Assembly: GCF_902706195.1 (NCBI RefSeq)
Contig: NZ_CACSJO010000027.1
Span: 1-63,267 of the forward strand
Source: Novosphingobium sp. 18050
GTDB lineage: Bacteria; Pseudomonadota; Alphaproteobacteria; Sphingomonadales; Sphingomonadaceae
DNA: 63,267 nucleotides
Direction of reading: 5' to 3'
The notes beneath the pieces are model-generated. The model ran no database searches. It was not told the origin of the DNA and saw nothing but the letters and a program-made list of their open reading frames with translations. This document shows positions 15,940 through 25,814 of the stretch, piece by piece. The position numbers were made by a program, and so were the translations under genes. Within the stretch, counting starts at the first letter, position 1, and the number at the start of each line of letters is the position of its first letter.

Positions 15940-18729
15940 TTAGAACTGGACGGACTTGGCGTCGATGGGAGTAGCCTTCGGCGGAGCGAACTTGGTCAGA
16001 TCGATCCCGACGACGGCAGCCTTGTATTCCTCGGTGCTGGGCGTGCGGCCCAGGATTGCCGAGAGCACCACGACCGGGGTCGAAGCCAGGAGCGATTCGC
16101 CCTTCTTCTCGGCGCTATCCTCGACGACGCGGCCCTGGAACAGGCGGGTGGAGGTGGCGAGGACGGTGTCGCCCTTCTCGGCCTTCTCCTGGTTGCCCAT
16201 GCACAGGTTGCAGCCGGGACGCTCGAGATAGAGGATGTTCTCGTACTCGGTGCGGGTGGCGGTCTTCGGCTTCACGTCATCGAATTCGAAGCCCGAGTAC
16301 TTCTGGAGGATTTCCCAATCCCCTTCGGCCTTCAGTTCGTCGATGATGTTGTAGGTCGGCGCCGCGACGACGAGCGGTGCCTTGAACGCGACCGTGCCTT
16401 CGGTCTTCTCGATGTTCTTGAGCATCTGCGCGACGATCTTCATGTCGCCCTTGTGCACCATGCACGAACCCACGAAGCCCAGATCGACCTTCTTGGTGCC
16501 GCCGTAGTACGAAACCGGGCGGATCGTGTCGTGGGTGTAACGCTTGGACACATCGGCGTTGTTCACGTCGGGGTCGGCGATCATCGGCTCGTCGATCAGG
16601 TCCAGGTCGACGACGACCTCGGCGAAGTACTTCGCATTGGCGTCGGGAGCCAGCGCGGGCTTCTCGCCCGAACGGATCTCGGCGATGCGCGCATCGGCCT
16701 TGGCGATCAGGCCGCGCAGCGTGCCTGCGGCATTTTCCATGCCCTTGTCGATCATGATCTGGATGCGCGACTTGGCGATTTCCAGCGACTCGATCAGGGT
16801 CTCATCCTGCGAGATGCAGATCGAGGCCTTGGCCTTCATCTCGGCCGTCCAGTCGGTGAACGTGAAGGCCTGGTCGGCCAGCAGCGTGCCGAGGTGGACT
16901 TCGATGATCCGGCCCTGGAACACGTTGTCGCCGCACTGCTTGAGCATCTGCGCCTGGGTGCCGTGCACCACGTCGCGGAAGTCCATGTGCGACTGCATCG
17001 AGCCCTTGAATGTCACCTTGACCGACTGCGGGATCGGCATGGTCGCCTCACCGGTGGCCAGCGCCAGCGCCACGGTGCCGGAGTCCGCACCGAAGGCCAC
17101 GCCCTTGGACATGCGGGTGTGGCTGTCGCCGCCGATGATGATCGCCCAGTCGTCCACGGTGATGTCGTTCAGCACCTTGTGGATCACGTCGGTCATCGCG
17201 TGATAGGCGCCCTTAGGGTCGCGCGCGGTGATCAGGCCGAAATTGTTCATGAAGGACATGAGCTTCGGGATGTTCGCCTGCGCCTTCTTGTCCCAGACAG
17301 AAGCCGTGTGGCAACCCGACTGGTACGCGCCGTCGACGATCGGCGAGATGACGGTAGCCGCCATCGCCTCAAGCTCCTGCGCGGTCATCAGGCCGGTGGT
17401 GTCCTGCGAACCGACGATGTTCACCTTGACGCGCACGTCCGAACCGGCGTGCAGCACCTTGCCCGGCGTCACGCCGACGGCATTGCGGTTGAAGATCTTC
17501 TCGACCGCGGTCAGGCCCTGGCCTTCTACGGTGAGTTCCTTGTTCGGGGCATAGACCGGGGTCGCCTCGACGCCGAGGGTCTCGGCGGCGAAGGTCTGGA
17601 GCTTCTTGCCGAAGACGATGGCATAGGAACTGCCGGCCTTCATGAACTCCATCTTCTGGGGCGTGAAGGCGGCGGCGATGTCGACCAGTTCGTTGCCGTT
17701 CTCGTCGCGCAGGGTCTTTCCCTTGACGTCGATCTTCAGGACGGTTCCGGTTTCAACCGAAAACGTCTGCTCGAGGACCGGGTTGCCGTCATTGTTGATG
17801 ACAGGCTTGCCGTCTTCGCCGAGCTGCTTGACCCAGTTCTTCAGGTTGATGCCGATGCCGCCGGTGACGTCGACGGTGGTCGCGAAAATCGGCGAGATGC
17901 CGTTGGTGCCCGCGACGACCGGAGCGTAGTTGACGAACGGCACGTAGGGGCTGGACTGCTTGCCGGTCCACAGCGCCACGTTGTTCACGCCGGACATGCG
18001 CGACGAGCCGACGCCCATCGTGCCCTTTTCGGCGATCAGCATCACGCGCTTGTCGGGGTGCAGGGCCTTCAGTGCCACGATCTGCTGCTGTGCTTCGGGC
18101 GTGATCATGCACTGGCCGTGCAGTTCGCGGTCCGAGCGCGAGTGCGCCTGATTACCCGGCGACAGCAGATCGGTGGAGATATCGCCTTCGCCCGCGATGA
18201 AGGTGACGACCTTGATCTCGTCCTCGACTTCGGGGAGCTTGGTGAAGAACTCGGCCTTCGCGTAGCTTTCCAGAACGCTCGTCGCGACCGCATTGCCGGC
18301 CTTGAAGGCATCGCGCAGGCGGAACATGTCGGCGTCGTAGAGGAACACCTGGGTCTTCAGCACATCGCCCGCGCGCGCGGCGATCGCGGCGTCATCGCCA
18401 AGGGCGATGTCGAGCAGCACTTCGACCGAGGGGCCGCCCTTCATGTGCGACAGCAGTTCAAGGGCGAAAGTGGGCGTGATCTCCGCGACGACGGTTTCGC
18501 CCAGGATGATCTGCTTCAGGAAGGCAGCCTTGGCTGCTGCGGCGCTCGTGGTGCCGGGAAGCGTATTGTAGACAAGGAACTTGAGAGCATCCGCCCGGTG
18601 TTCGCTGCCTGCATTCGTGATGAGAGCGATGATTTCATCGATTAGCTTGCCGTCGTCGATCGGCTTGGGAGCAAGCCCTTCAGCTTCGCGGGTTTTGATT
18701 TCGGCCAGGTAATCTTGATATACGCTCAT
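15940..18729 (-). CDS. acnB: Aconitate hydratase B / 2-methylisocitrate dehydratase
   Basis: A 929-aa protein starting at ATG 18729 (MSVYQDYLAEIKTREAEG). It has the AcnB order: an N-terminal HEAT-like helical domain (about 1-160), the swivel domain (about 165-370) and the catalytic domains. The 4Fe-4S ligands are visible as VGSCMVHKGDM and RPGCNLCMGNQEKA, and IIGGDSHTRMSKG is a core active-site block. It interconverts citrate and isocitrate in the TCA cycle and may act on 2-methylisocitrate. It stands alone between intergenic regions and looks complete and normal. Confidence 0.97.
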   Translation of the reverse strand: MSVYQDYLAEIKTREAEGLAPKPIDDGKLIDEIIALITNAGSEHRADALKFLVYNTLPGTTSAAAAKAAFLKQIILGETVVAEITPTFALELLSHMKGGPSVEVLLDIALGDDAAIAARAGDVLKTQVFLYDADMFRLRDAFKAGNAVATSVLESYAKAEFFTKLPEVEDEIKVVTFIAGEGDISTDLLSPGNQAHSRSDRELHGQCMITPEAQQQIVALKALHPDKRVMLIAEKGTMGVGSSRMSGVNNVALWTGKQSSPYVPFVNYAPVVAGTNGISPIFATTVDVTGGIGINLKNWVKQLGEDGKPVINNDGNPVLEQTFSVETGTVLKIDVKGKTLRDENGNELVDIAAAFTPQKMEFMKAGSSYAIVFGKKLQTFAAETLGVEATPVYAPNKELTVEGQGLTAVEKIFNRNAVGVTPGKVLHAGSDVRVKVNIVGSQDTTGLMTAQELEAMAATVISPIVDGAYQSGCHTASVWDKKAQANIPKLMSFMNNFGLITARDPKGAYHAMTDVIHKVLNDITVDDWAIIIGGDSHTRMSKGVAFGADSGTVALALATGEATMPIPQSVKVTFKGSMQSHMDFRDVVHGTQAQMLKQCGDNVFQGRIIEVHLGTLLADQAFTFTDWTAEMKAKASICISQDETLIESLEIAKSRIQIMIDKGMENAAGTLRGLIAKADARIAEIRSGEKPALAPDANAKYFAEVVVDLDLIDEPMIADPDVNNADVSKRYTHDTIRPVSYYGGTKKVDLGFVGSCMVHKGDMKIVAQMLKNIEKTEGTVAFKAPLVVAAPTYNIIDELKAEGDWEILQKYSGFEFDDVKPKTATRTEYENILYLERPGCNLCMGNQEKAEKGDTVLATSTRLFQGRVVEDSAEKKGESLLASTPVVVLSAILGRTPSTEEYKAAVVGIDLTKFAPPKATPIDAKSVQF

Positions 18730-18881
18730 CGTAATCCCAACATCATGAGGTGCACGGACCCGGATTCGGCGCTGCGTTCCGAAAACGTTGACCGGCGTGG
18801 AGACAGATGGGGTCCCGGTAAGCCAACCAAGCCTAGCTGGCAAGGCACCGAATGCCGACAAAAATGGCGTTCAGGATGCAA

Positions 18882-18908
18882 TTTATAGCAGTTAAGAATC
18901 GGTCGCAA
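18882..18908 (-). promoter_or_regulatory. Possible acnB promoter
   Basis: On the - strand TTGCGA (18903-18908) is followed after 15 nt by TATAAA (18882-18887), about 150 nt upstream of the acnB start. The spacing is short for a vegetative promoter, so this is tentative. The rest of 18730-19410 shows no credible gene. Confidence 0.3.
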
Positions 18909-19316
18909 GCGAGTGCACGAATCGAAATTCCGCAGATCGGCAATGCTGCCCCGGCTGGCTTTTTCGATCCGACCGCCAGCGAAAGCTTCCGACAGATTCC
19001 GACGAAAAAGGTCGGTCGGCTCGCCCTGCACCACAGATACCTTGCCCCGGCCTGACCGGCACAAATGCACCAAGTACGAAAAACGAGGTGATTTCAATAT
19101 CTCGCGAGAAAACGCCTTACACGCTTAGTTATTTTCGACATCGCGACCTTAATTTCTAGCCGCTCACATCGAACGCCTCACCTCACGTCCGTTGACAATT
19201 CAGCAATAAAAGCGCGCAATCTGCGCAGGTAAAAGAATAAATAGAAACTTGGGTTGCCCATGCGCATTGGTTTTGCGCTCCCGCTTGGGAGGGGGGCATG
19301 CTACACTTTGGGTTAT

Positions 19317-19336
19317 TGCTTCATACATACGAAGCA
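19317..19336. promoter_or_regulatory. Perfect dyad upstream of the four-gene giant-protein operon
   Basis: TGCTTC-ATACATAC-GAAGCA is a perfect 6-bp inverted repeat with an 8-nt spacer, ending 74 nt before the first gene's ATG (19411). The surrounding 18900-19350 region is AT-richer than its neighbours and non-coding. A dimeric repressor site is a plausible reading, but no regulator gene is adjacent. Confidence 0.4.
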
Positions 19337-19410
19337 TCGGGCATTAGTCTTTTAGCTAACTTCCATTTTCACAGGGCTGCTGCCGCTTCCTCTGGCCTGC
19401 AGGTGTCGGC

Positions 19411-22353
19411 ATGAGCGACGACGTCTGGACGGCCCTCGTCAAAGGGGTGCTCGGTTTCACCAATAGCCGGGCCGGCGACATGGTCGGCTCCACGTTCAAG
19501 GACAGCGGTTCGTTCATAACCTCGCTGTTCGACGGGGCATCCGGCACCACCAAGACAGCGCTCGATACGATAAAACAGGACGTCAAGGACCTGACACCGA
19601 TCGGCAAGGCGCTTGGCGAGGCGCTGAAACCCAAGTTCGAGGCCGCGAAAACCGCGGTGACGAACATGGCCACCGAAATCGGGACCGATCCCTTCACGCT
19701 CGAGGCCGCCGCGCGTGCCGCGACCGAACTGGCCTATGTGCTGATCGCTTTCGACGAAGCTCTCGACATACTTGCGGAGAAGATCGCCGAGCGGGAACAG
19801 AACCCCGCCAGCAAGCAGCAGGTACTCGACGCGATCAGCGGGATCACCGATCCCTGGAAGGCGCCGTTCAAGGCGCTGGGCGCCGATGCGATCAAGGCGT
19901 TCGATTCCTTGTGCAAGGCGGTGCTCGGCGTCGATGATGCGCATGGCGATGTCGCCGATGCGCTGGTGTGGAGCCGGCCCGACAAGAAACTGGGCGTGAA
20001 ATTCGTGAGCACCGGACCCAGGTCGCTCGGGCCAATCAGCTTCGACGGAGCCTATGTCGAAGCCTTCCTCGACTACAAGACGCAGGCCAAGGTCGGCGTA
20101 GAGTTGCATACCAAGATGGCCGCAGGGCTGCGCTCGGACAAGCTCCTCGAAAAGATCATGCCGGGCCAGGGCAAGACCGCCGAGACGGATCAGGTCGCGA
20201 TCACGCTCGATACAGCCAATGGGCTGACCTTCGGCGCGGGCAAGGACAAGAAGCTGATCCTGCCTGTCCGCTTTTCCTTCCCCGGCATCGAACTGCGCGA
20301 ATTTGCCCTGATTCAGCCGGAAAAGGACAACAAGGACAGCCAGAACCGCATCGACGTGGTGATGACGATCGCCGGCAAGCTGGGCGATGTCTTCGCCGTC
20401 GTCGTCGAAGGCGGCGGTGTATCGGTTCGCTGGACGGACGACGCGGGGCCGGACGTGCAGCCCAAGATCCCCACCGGGATTGGCGCACGGATCAATACCG
20501 GCGTGGTCAGCGGCGGTGGCTATTTGCGCTATTCCGAGGACAACAAGGAATACGGCGGGGTCTTCGATCTCCAGTTCCTGAAGTTCGGGATCACCGCGAT
20601 CGGCCTGCTCGGGACCGAGCCGTTCAGCTTCGTGATCGTGATCGGCGTCCACTTCGCGCCCAAGATCGACCTTGGCTTCGGTTTTACGCTCAACGGCCTG
20701 GGCGGCATTCTGGCGATCGAGCGTTCGGTCGATACCACCGCGCTCAGCGAGGGGCTCAAGACCGATATCGTCGGACAGTTGCTGTTCCCCTCCGATCCGG
20801 TAGCGGCGGCGCCGCAGATCCTGGACTCGCTGGGCAAAGTGTTCCCGCAGCGCGACGGCGGCTTTGTCGTCGGACCGATCGCGGAACTTGGCTGGGGTTC
20901 CCAGGCCGGATTCGTCAAGGCGCGGCTGGGCGTCGTGCTCAGCCTGCCGGACCCGAAAGTGGTAATCCTGGGCGCGTTGGAAATCGGCGTGCCCTCCGCC
21001 GACGTAAAACCCGACAAGCGCATCGTCGACATCCATGCCGATCTGCTCGGCGAGATCACGCCCGACTATTTTCTGCTCAAAATTTCGATCTTCAAGTCGA
21101 AGCTGTTCACCCTGTCGCTGTCGGGCGACATCGCGGTATTTATCAAATGGGCGGGCGAAGGGGCCTTCGCGCTATCGGTCGGCGGGTTCTTCCCGAAATA
21201 CGATGCGCCCAAGGAGATCGGAAAGCTCGACCGCCTATCGATCGGCTTCAAGCCGCCGGTAGACTGGCTCAAGATCACCGCCGAAGCCTATGTCGCGATC
21301 ACTTCGAACTCGATCCAGTTCGGCGGCAAACTGGACCTCAGCGCCGATGTCGGGGTGGCTTCCGCGCATGCCTGGATTTCACTTGATGCCCTGTTCCAGT
21401 GGGCGCCCTATTTCCACTTCATCGTCATACTTGATGTCGGCATCGAGGTTAAGGCCTTTGGCGCCACCATCGCGGGGGTCCATTTCCATGGCGAGTTGTC
21501 CGGCGATCAGCCCTGGCGGCTTGAAGGCACGGCGACTGCCGAAATCCTGTGGTGGGATGTCGATGTCGATATCGGGCCGCTCACCTGGGGCGAACCGCGC
21601 CCGGCCGACGCGCCGCAGGTAGACAGTGTGAAAACTGCCGCCGATGCGCTGCAGGCCGATGCGGCGTGGACCCCGATCCTGCCCGCCGACGCGCTGCAAC
21701 TCGCGCGCTTCACCGACACCGGCGGCGACCGGCTGTTCCACCCGCTCGGACGGCTCGAGGTCAAGCAGGCGCAAGTGCCGCTCGAAACGGAGATCGACCG
21801 CATCGGCTCAAGCTCCGTTTCGGCCCGGCGCGTGTATCTCGCCCAGCCCATGGTGGGTTCGATCGAGGCCGCTGCGGTTTCGGCAGTACAGGATCGCTTT
21901 TCGCCGGGCCATTTCCTTGCCCTGAAGGACGACCAGTTGATGGCGCGTCCCGATTTCGAGCAGATGCCGGCGGGGCTGGTCGTCGCGGCTTCGGCGCGGC
22001 CGGTGTTCACCAGCGATGTCCACGCAGCCTATGCCTGGAACACGGTCTATCCGCACCGCCCCGAGCCTGCCGTTGCCGGCACGGACCGCTGGAAGATCGC
22101 CGGTATCGCCAAAACCATGCTCGCCACATCGGCCGTCGCCAAGGCGCGGCGCCAAAGCGCGAACCCCTACCTGGCCGTCGCACCCGAGCCGCCCCAGCCC
22201 GTACTCGCCGATCCCGGGCTGGTGACGGTGATCCACCGCGATACGCTGGCGCCTCTGGCGACAACCCTGACCGACATCGGCGCGACCCACGCGGCCGAAT
22301 TCCTGGCCGGATCGAACGATCTCGGCGTCCTCGCAAGTGGAATGGCGGCATGA
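19411..22353 (+). CDS. DUF6603-like giant beta-rich protein, first gene of the four-gene cassette
   Basis: A 980-aa protein with ATG 19411 preceded by AGGTG. No signal peptide or membrane helix is evident. Residues 1-150 are helical and Lys/Ala-rich. Residues about 190-740 are almost entirely alternating beta strands and include GFTLNGLGGILAIERSVD, LLFPSDPVAAAPQIL, FVVGPIAELGWGS, LSVGGFFPKY and AITSNSIQFGGKLDLSA, which I recognise from the DUF6603 family. The tail (about 770-980) is distinct, with VPLETEIDRIG and DRFSPGHFLALKDDQLMARPDFE. The molecular function of the family is, to my knowledge, unknown. The stop overlaps the next ATG (ATGA), so it is coupled to the three further giant genes. 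The DUF assignment is from memory of motifs and was not searched. Confidence 0.75.
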   Translation: MSDDVWTALVKGVLGFTNSRAGDMVGSTFKDSGSFITSLFDGASGTTKTALDTIKQDVKDLTPIGKALGEALKPKFEAAKTAVTNMATEIGTDPFTLEAAARAATELAYVLIAFDEALDILAEKIAEREQNPASKQQVLDAISGITDPWKAPFKALGADAIKAFDSLCKAVLGVDDAHGDVADALVWSRPDKKLGVKFVSTGPRSLGPISFDGAYVEAFLDYKTQAKVGVELHTKMAAGLRSDKLLEKIMPGQGKTAETDQVAITLDTANGLTFGAGKDKKLILPVRFSFPGIELREFALIQPEKDNKDSQNRIDVVMTIAGKLGDVFAVVVEGGGVSVRWTDDAGPDVQPKIPTGIGARINTGVVSGGGYLRYSEDNKEYGGVFDLQFLKFGITAIGLLGTEPFSFVIVIGVHFAPKIDLGFGFTLNGLGGILAIERSVDTTALSEGLKTDIVGQLLFPSDPVAAAPQILDSLGKVFPQRDGGFVVGPIAELGWGSQAGFVKARLGVVLSLPDPKVVILGALEIGVPSADVKPDKRIVDIHADLLGEITPDYFLLKISIFKSKLFTLSLSGDIAVFIKWAGEGAFALSVGGFFPKYDAPKEIGKLDRLSIGFKPPVDWLKITAEAYVAITSNSIQFGGKLDLSADVGVASAHAWISLDALFQWAPYFHFIVILDVGIEVKAFGATIAGVHFHGELSGDQPWRLEGTATAEILWWDVDVDIGPLTWGEPRPADAPQVDSVKTAADALQADAAWTPILPADALQLARFTDTGGDRLFHPLGRLEVKQAQVPLETEIDRIGSSSVSARRVYLAQPMVGSIEAAAVSAVQDRFSPGHFLALKDDQLMARPDFEQMPAGLVVAASARPVFTSDVHAAYAWNTVYPHRPEPAVAGTDRWKIAGIAKTMLATSAVAKARRQSANPYLAVAPEPPQPVLADPGLVTVIHRDTLAPLATTLTDIGATHAAEFLAGSNDLGVLASGMAA

Positions 22354-25300
22354 TCGAATCCCTTAGCCTGGCGAAGAACTTCGTCGCGGACGCCCGGGTC
22401 AACCTCGTTGCACCGTTCAAACCAGAGGAGATCGTCCTCGAAGACTACAACTTCGTTCCCTTCGTGCGGAATGGGCTTTCCGCCGCGATCGCCACTGCGC
22501 CGCAGGGTTTGCGCTCGCAGGTGCATGTCGCGTTCGATGTCAGCGGCACCGGCGCCGAAACGATAAAGGTCGAAAAAAACCTCGTTATTTATGGACCGGG
22601 AGATATCGTCGGCCTCGACCCCGGACAGATCATCCGCCGTGAACCATCGCCGGGTGCCGCAGCGGCCGAAGATACCTTCATGGTGCAGATCGAATTCGAC
22701 CGGCCCGACATACCCTGGCTGTTCAGTCCCCTTGCCGCCAGTGGCGACCGGCTGGAACCCTGGCTGGCGCTGGTGGTCTGCGAAAGGGCGCTGTCGCAGA
22801 TCCTGCCGCCCTCGACGCCGGGCCTGCCCCGCGTACTCTCCACCCAGTTGGGGGAGTTGCAGTCGCTTGACGACAATGCCTATTTCGCCCATGCCCAGGT
22901 CATCGGCGGTGCCAAAATTGCGGTCCCGGCCAATCCGGCGATCGCCGATCGCCTGTCGGACGAACATGCGCTCGCAAACCTGTCACGGCTGATCTGCCCG
23001 CGCAAACTTGACCCGAACAAGGGTTACCGCGCGGTTCTGGTGCCCGCCTTCGACTGCGGTGCCAAGGTCGGCCTCGGCGTGCCGGGAGGAACTCTCGACC
23101 GGGCCTGGATGCGCGCGCCTGACGGCAACGACGCCGAAAGCGCCATCCTCCTTCCCGCCTACGACAGCTGGGATTTCGATACCGCACCGCAGGGCGACTT
23201 CAAGTCGCTGGCGGAACGGCTGGTGCCGATCGGTGCGCCCTGGCAGGTCGGCCGGCGGATCATCGACGGCACCCAGCCCGGCGGCGACATCGCGGGCGCA
23301 GCGCCGGGCTCGCCGGGCGCCGTCCAGATCCTGAGCTGCGCCCTGAGGTCACCGGCACCGGCCCCGGCCGACAGTCCGGCCGACAGCGAATCCGGATGGC
23401 CCGCTCCGCTGCGCGACGCCCTGCGACTGCGGGTAGAAGCTGCAAATGCCGACACGCCGCTGCTGCCGCGCGTAGGCCCCCGGCTTTACGCACGCTTCCA
23501 CGCCGGACGTAATACCATCGGCCCGGTGTTCGGAAGCCCGCCCGTGGATACGGCAGCGGCGGACGCGAACTGGTTCTCCCAGATCAACACCGACCCGTTG
23601 CAGCGCATTGTCGCCGGGCTGGGCACGCGCGTGGTCCAACAGGACCAGGAGTTGCTGATGCAATCGGCCTGGGCCCAGGTCAGCGAGATCAACAAGCTCA
23701 ACCACCAGATTCACCAGCACCAGTTCGCCAAAGTGCTGAACGAATCGAACATGCGGCGGCGCATCGCCGTGCGCGATCTTGGCGAAATGACGCAAGTAAC
23801 GCGCCCGCTGCACGACCGGATACGTGTTGCCGCGCGGCCCGAAAGCCTGTGGAAGCAGATCGAGGAAAGCCGCACCGCAGGCAGCCTCCTCAGCGTCACC
23901 GCGAAACGCATGACCAGTATATCGTCGCCGGCCATGCGCAAGGGCATGGCGCAGCGCCAGCTGGCCGCAGCGCCGGATTTCGTGGCCACGGCCGGCCGTT
24001 TTCGCGACGGACGGATGACCTATGCCAACCCGGACGGCATCACCGCAGTCGCCGACAAGGGGCTCGAAGTTCTCGGCCCCGAACTGGTCGGCCGCGTGCT
24101 CGGCGTAGCCCCCGATGCCGCCTTCAGCACCTTGCGCAACAAGATGACGGTTCTGTCCGCAGGAACCGGAATTGCGCTTTTGTCCGGCGGCGTGGGGGCA
24201 TGGCAGCTCCAGCCGGACCGCGCCGTCGGTGGGCTCTACGCGAATTATTTCGCCAAACGCATCGACGCCAGCGTCCCCGATCCGGGCGATGCGGCCGGTG
24301 TGCTGCGTGCCGAACTGGCGGGAGCGGCACTGGCCGGCCTGGCCCAGGTAGCGGCGCCCGAATTCGCCAATGTCAGCGGAGCGCCGATTGCAGGTCTTGC
24401 CGCGGCAATTCCCGCAGCCGCCGTCCGCCGGGACCTGACAGCGCCGGTCCAGCCCAGCACCCGCCCCATCTCCCCCGGCGGACTGGCGGCCAGCACGGGC
24501 ATCGCCGGCACGCGCATCTCTGCGGCACCATCGGTGCTTACAGGCGTGGAAGGCAGCGTCTTCTCACGGCGCGGCCCTGTAGTGACCCGTCCGCCAACCC
24601 TGCCGCCGATCCAGCCGCGCCCGGTTGCTGCCGACCCGGTAGCGCGCTTCGAGATGCCCCTGTCGCGCGACCTGACCCGCAAGGTCTCCGAACTCGCCGC
24701 GCTCAAGACCAGCGCCCTGGCACGTGCCTTCGACGCCACTATCAACGCCATCGCCCTGCCCCCCGTGCGTGATACCGCATCGGTCCAGCCATTGGCACTG
24801 ACGACCGCGCAGATCGTCGAGACGCTGGCTCCGGCGCGAACGATGACCGCCTATCTGAAAGGCCGCGTACGCGCCTGGCCCGCGCTGATCCGGCCCGACT
24901 GGTTCGACGACCTGCGCATCGATCCGGTAATGGCCGCGCCGATCTTTCCGCGCGCAATGTACGAAGCGCTCGACAGTTACGACCGCGACTGGCTGGTGCC
25001 GGGGCTTGGCAGCATAAGCCAACCCGATTTCGTCACGCTCCTCGAAGCGAACCCTGCGTTCTGCGAAGCCTTCCTGACCGGCCTGTCCGACGAGATGGGC
25101 CGCGAACTGCTGTGGCGCAATTATCCGACTGACCAGCGCGGCACTTATTTCAAGCGCTTCTGGGATGCGGAGCAGGATGAACTGACAGCGCCCATCCACC
25201 GCTTCTCGGCCCAGCCGTTGGGAACGCACATGGCGATCGGCGGCACGTCGAGCCCCGGCTTCCGGCCCGTGGTGCTGGTCGTTCGCGGCGCCATCGTGCG

Positions 25301-25814
25301 GCGCTATCCCGAAGCGATCATCTCTGCGGTGCGTGCGAGCGCCGCAACCTTCCCGCCTGCCTTCGTCGAGGGAAGCGAAGCGGAGATCCTGTTCCACGCC
25401 CATCTCAAGCCCGACTATCTGCTGGTGGGCTTCAAGCTCTCGGTCGAGCAGGTCCGCAGTGGCAACTGGTGGTTCCTGCTGGCCGAACACCCTACCGCGC
25501 CCCGGTTCGGCATGGCGGAAATCCCGATCGGCAACCAGCGCGCACCGGACGCCGTGATTGCGCAGGACAACCTCGACTGGAACGATCTTACCGGACTGGT
25601 CAGCGATCTGCCGGTACTCGATCGCGGCCGTTTCCTGGCCCCCAGCGCGCGCACCGTGAAAATCCGCGACGTAGGTAGCGTACCGGAAGTCCAGCAATGG
25701 CCCGGCTCCTCGGCGGTCGTCGCACGCACGCTGCTGCGCGATCCGGTCCGCGCCGCGTTCGACGGTAACGACCTTCTCGATTCCATCGCCGCACCAGGAG
25801 GTCCCAATGCCTGA
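22350..25814 (+). CDS. Uncharacterised 1154-aa protein, second gene of the cassette
   Basis: The ATG at 22350 overlaps the previous stop by four bases. There is no signal peptide, membrane helix or recognisable catalytic motif. Segments that look conserved are IVGLDPGQIIRREPSPG (about 80-96), IPWLFSPLAASGDRLEPWLALVV (about 120-145), ANLSRLICPRKLDPNKGYRAVLVPAFDCG (about 208-237) and, near the C-terminus, PDYLLVGFKLSVEQVRSGNWWFLLAEHP. A helical stretch around residues 430-500 (LLMQSAWAQVSEINKLNHQIHQHQ) may mediate assembly. I have seen similar phrases in large unannotated proteins of actinobacteria and cyanobacteria but know no function. It ends with an 8-nt overlap into the third gene. Confidence 0.7.
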   Translation: MIESLSLAKNFVADARVNLVAPFKPEEIVLEDYNFVPFVRNGLSAAIATAPQGLRSQVHVAFDVSGTGAETIKVEKNLVIYGPGDIVGLDPGQIIRREPSPGAAAAEDTFMVQIEFDRPDIPWLFSPLAASGDRLEPWLALVVCERALSQILPPSTPGLPRVLSTQLGELQSLDDNAYFAHAQVIGGAKIAVPANPAIADRLSDEHALANLSRLICPRKLDPNKGYRAVLVPAFDCGAKVGLGVPGGTLDRAWMRAPDGNDAESAILLPAYDSWDFDTAPQGDFKSLAERLVPIGAPWQVGRRIIDGTQPGGDIAGAAPGSPGAVQILSCALRSPAPAPADSPADSESGWPAPLRDALRLRVEAANADTPLLPRVGPRLYARFHAGRNTIGPVFGSPPVDTAAADANWFSQINTDPLQRIVAGLGTRVVQQDQELLMQSAWAQVSEINKLNHQIHQHQFAKVLNESNMRRRIAVRDLGEMTQVTRPLHDRIRVAARPESLWKQIEESRTAGSLLSVTAKRMTSISSPAMRKGMAQRQLAAAPDFVATAGRFRDGRMTYANPDGITAVADKGLEVLGPELVGRVLGVAPDAAFSTLRNKMTVLSAGTGIALLSGGVGAWQLQPDRAVGGLYANYFAKRIDASVPDPGDAAGVLRAELAGAALAGLAQVAAPEFANVSGAPIAGLAAAIPAAAVRRDLTAPVQPSTRPISPGGLAASTGIAGTRISAAPSVLTGVEGSVFSRRGPVVTRPPTLPPIQPRPVAADPVARFEMPLSRDLTRKVSELAALKTSALARAFDATINAIALPPVRDTASVQPLALTTAQIVETLAPARTMTAYLKGRVRAWPALIRPDWFDDLRIDPVMAAPIFPRAMYEALDSYDRDWLVPGLGSISQPDFVTLLEANPAFCEAFLTGLSDEMGRELLWRNYPTDQRGTYFKRFWDAEQDELTAPIHRFSAQPLGTHMAIGGTSSPGFRPVVLVVRGAIVRRYPEAIISAVRASAATFPPAFVEGSEAEILFHAHLKPDYLLVGFKLSVEQVRSGNWWFLLAEHPTAPRFGMAEIPIGNQRAPDAVIAQDNLDWNDLTGLVSDLPVLDRGRFLAPSARTVKIRDVGSVPEVQQWPGSSAVVARTLLRDPVRAAFDGNDLLDSIAAPGGPNA

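Noticed and set aside
16453..18645. 730-codon frame opposite acnB
   Set aside because: Low-complexity Arg/His/Asp/Leu translation and no ribosome site; acnB on the other strand is unmistakable.
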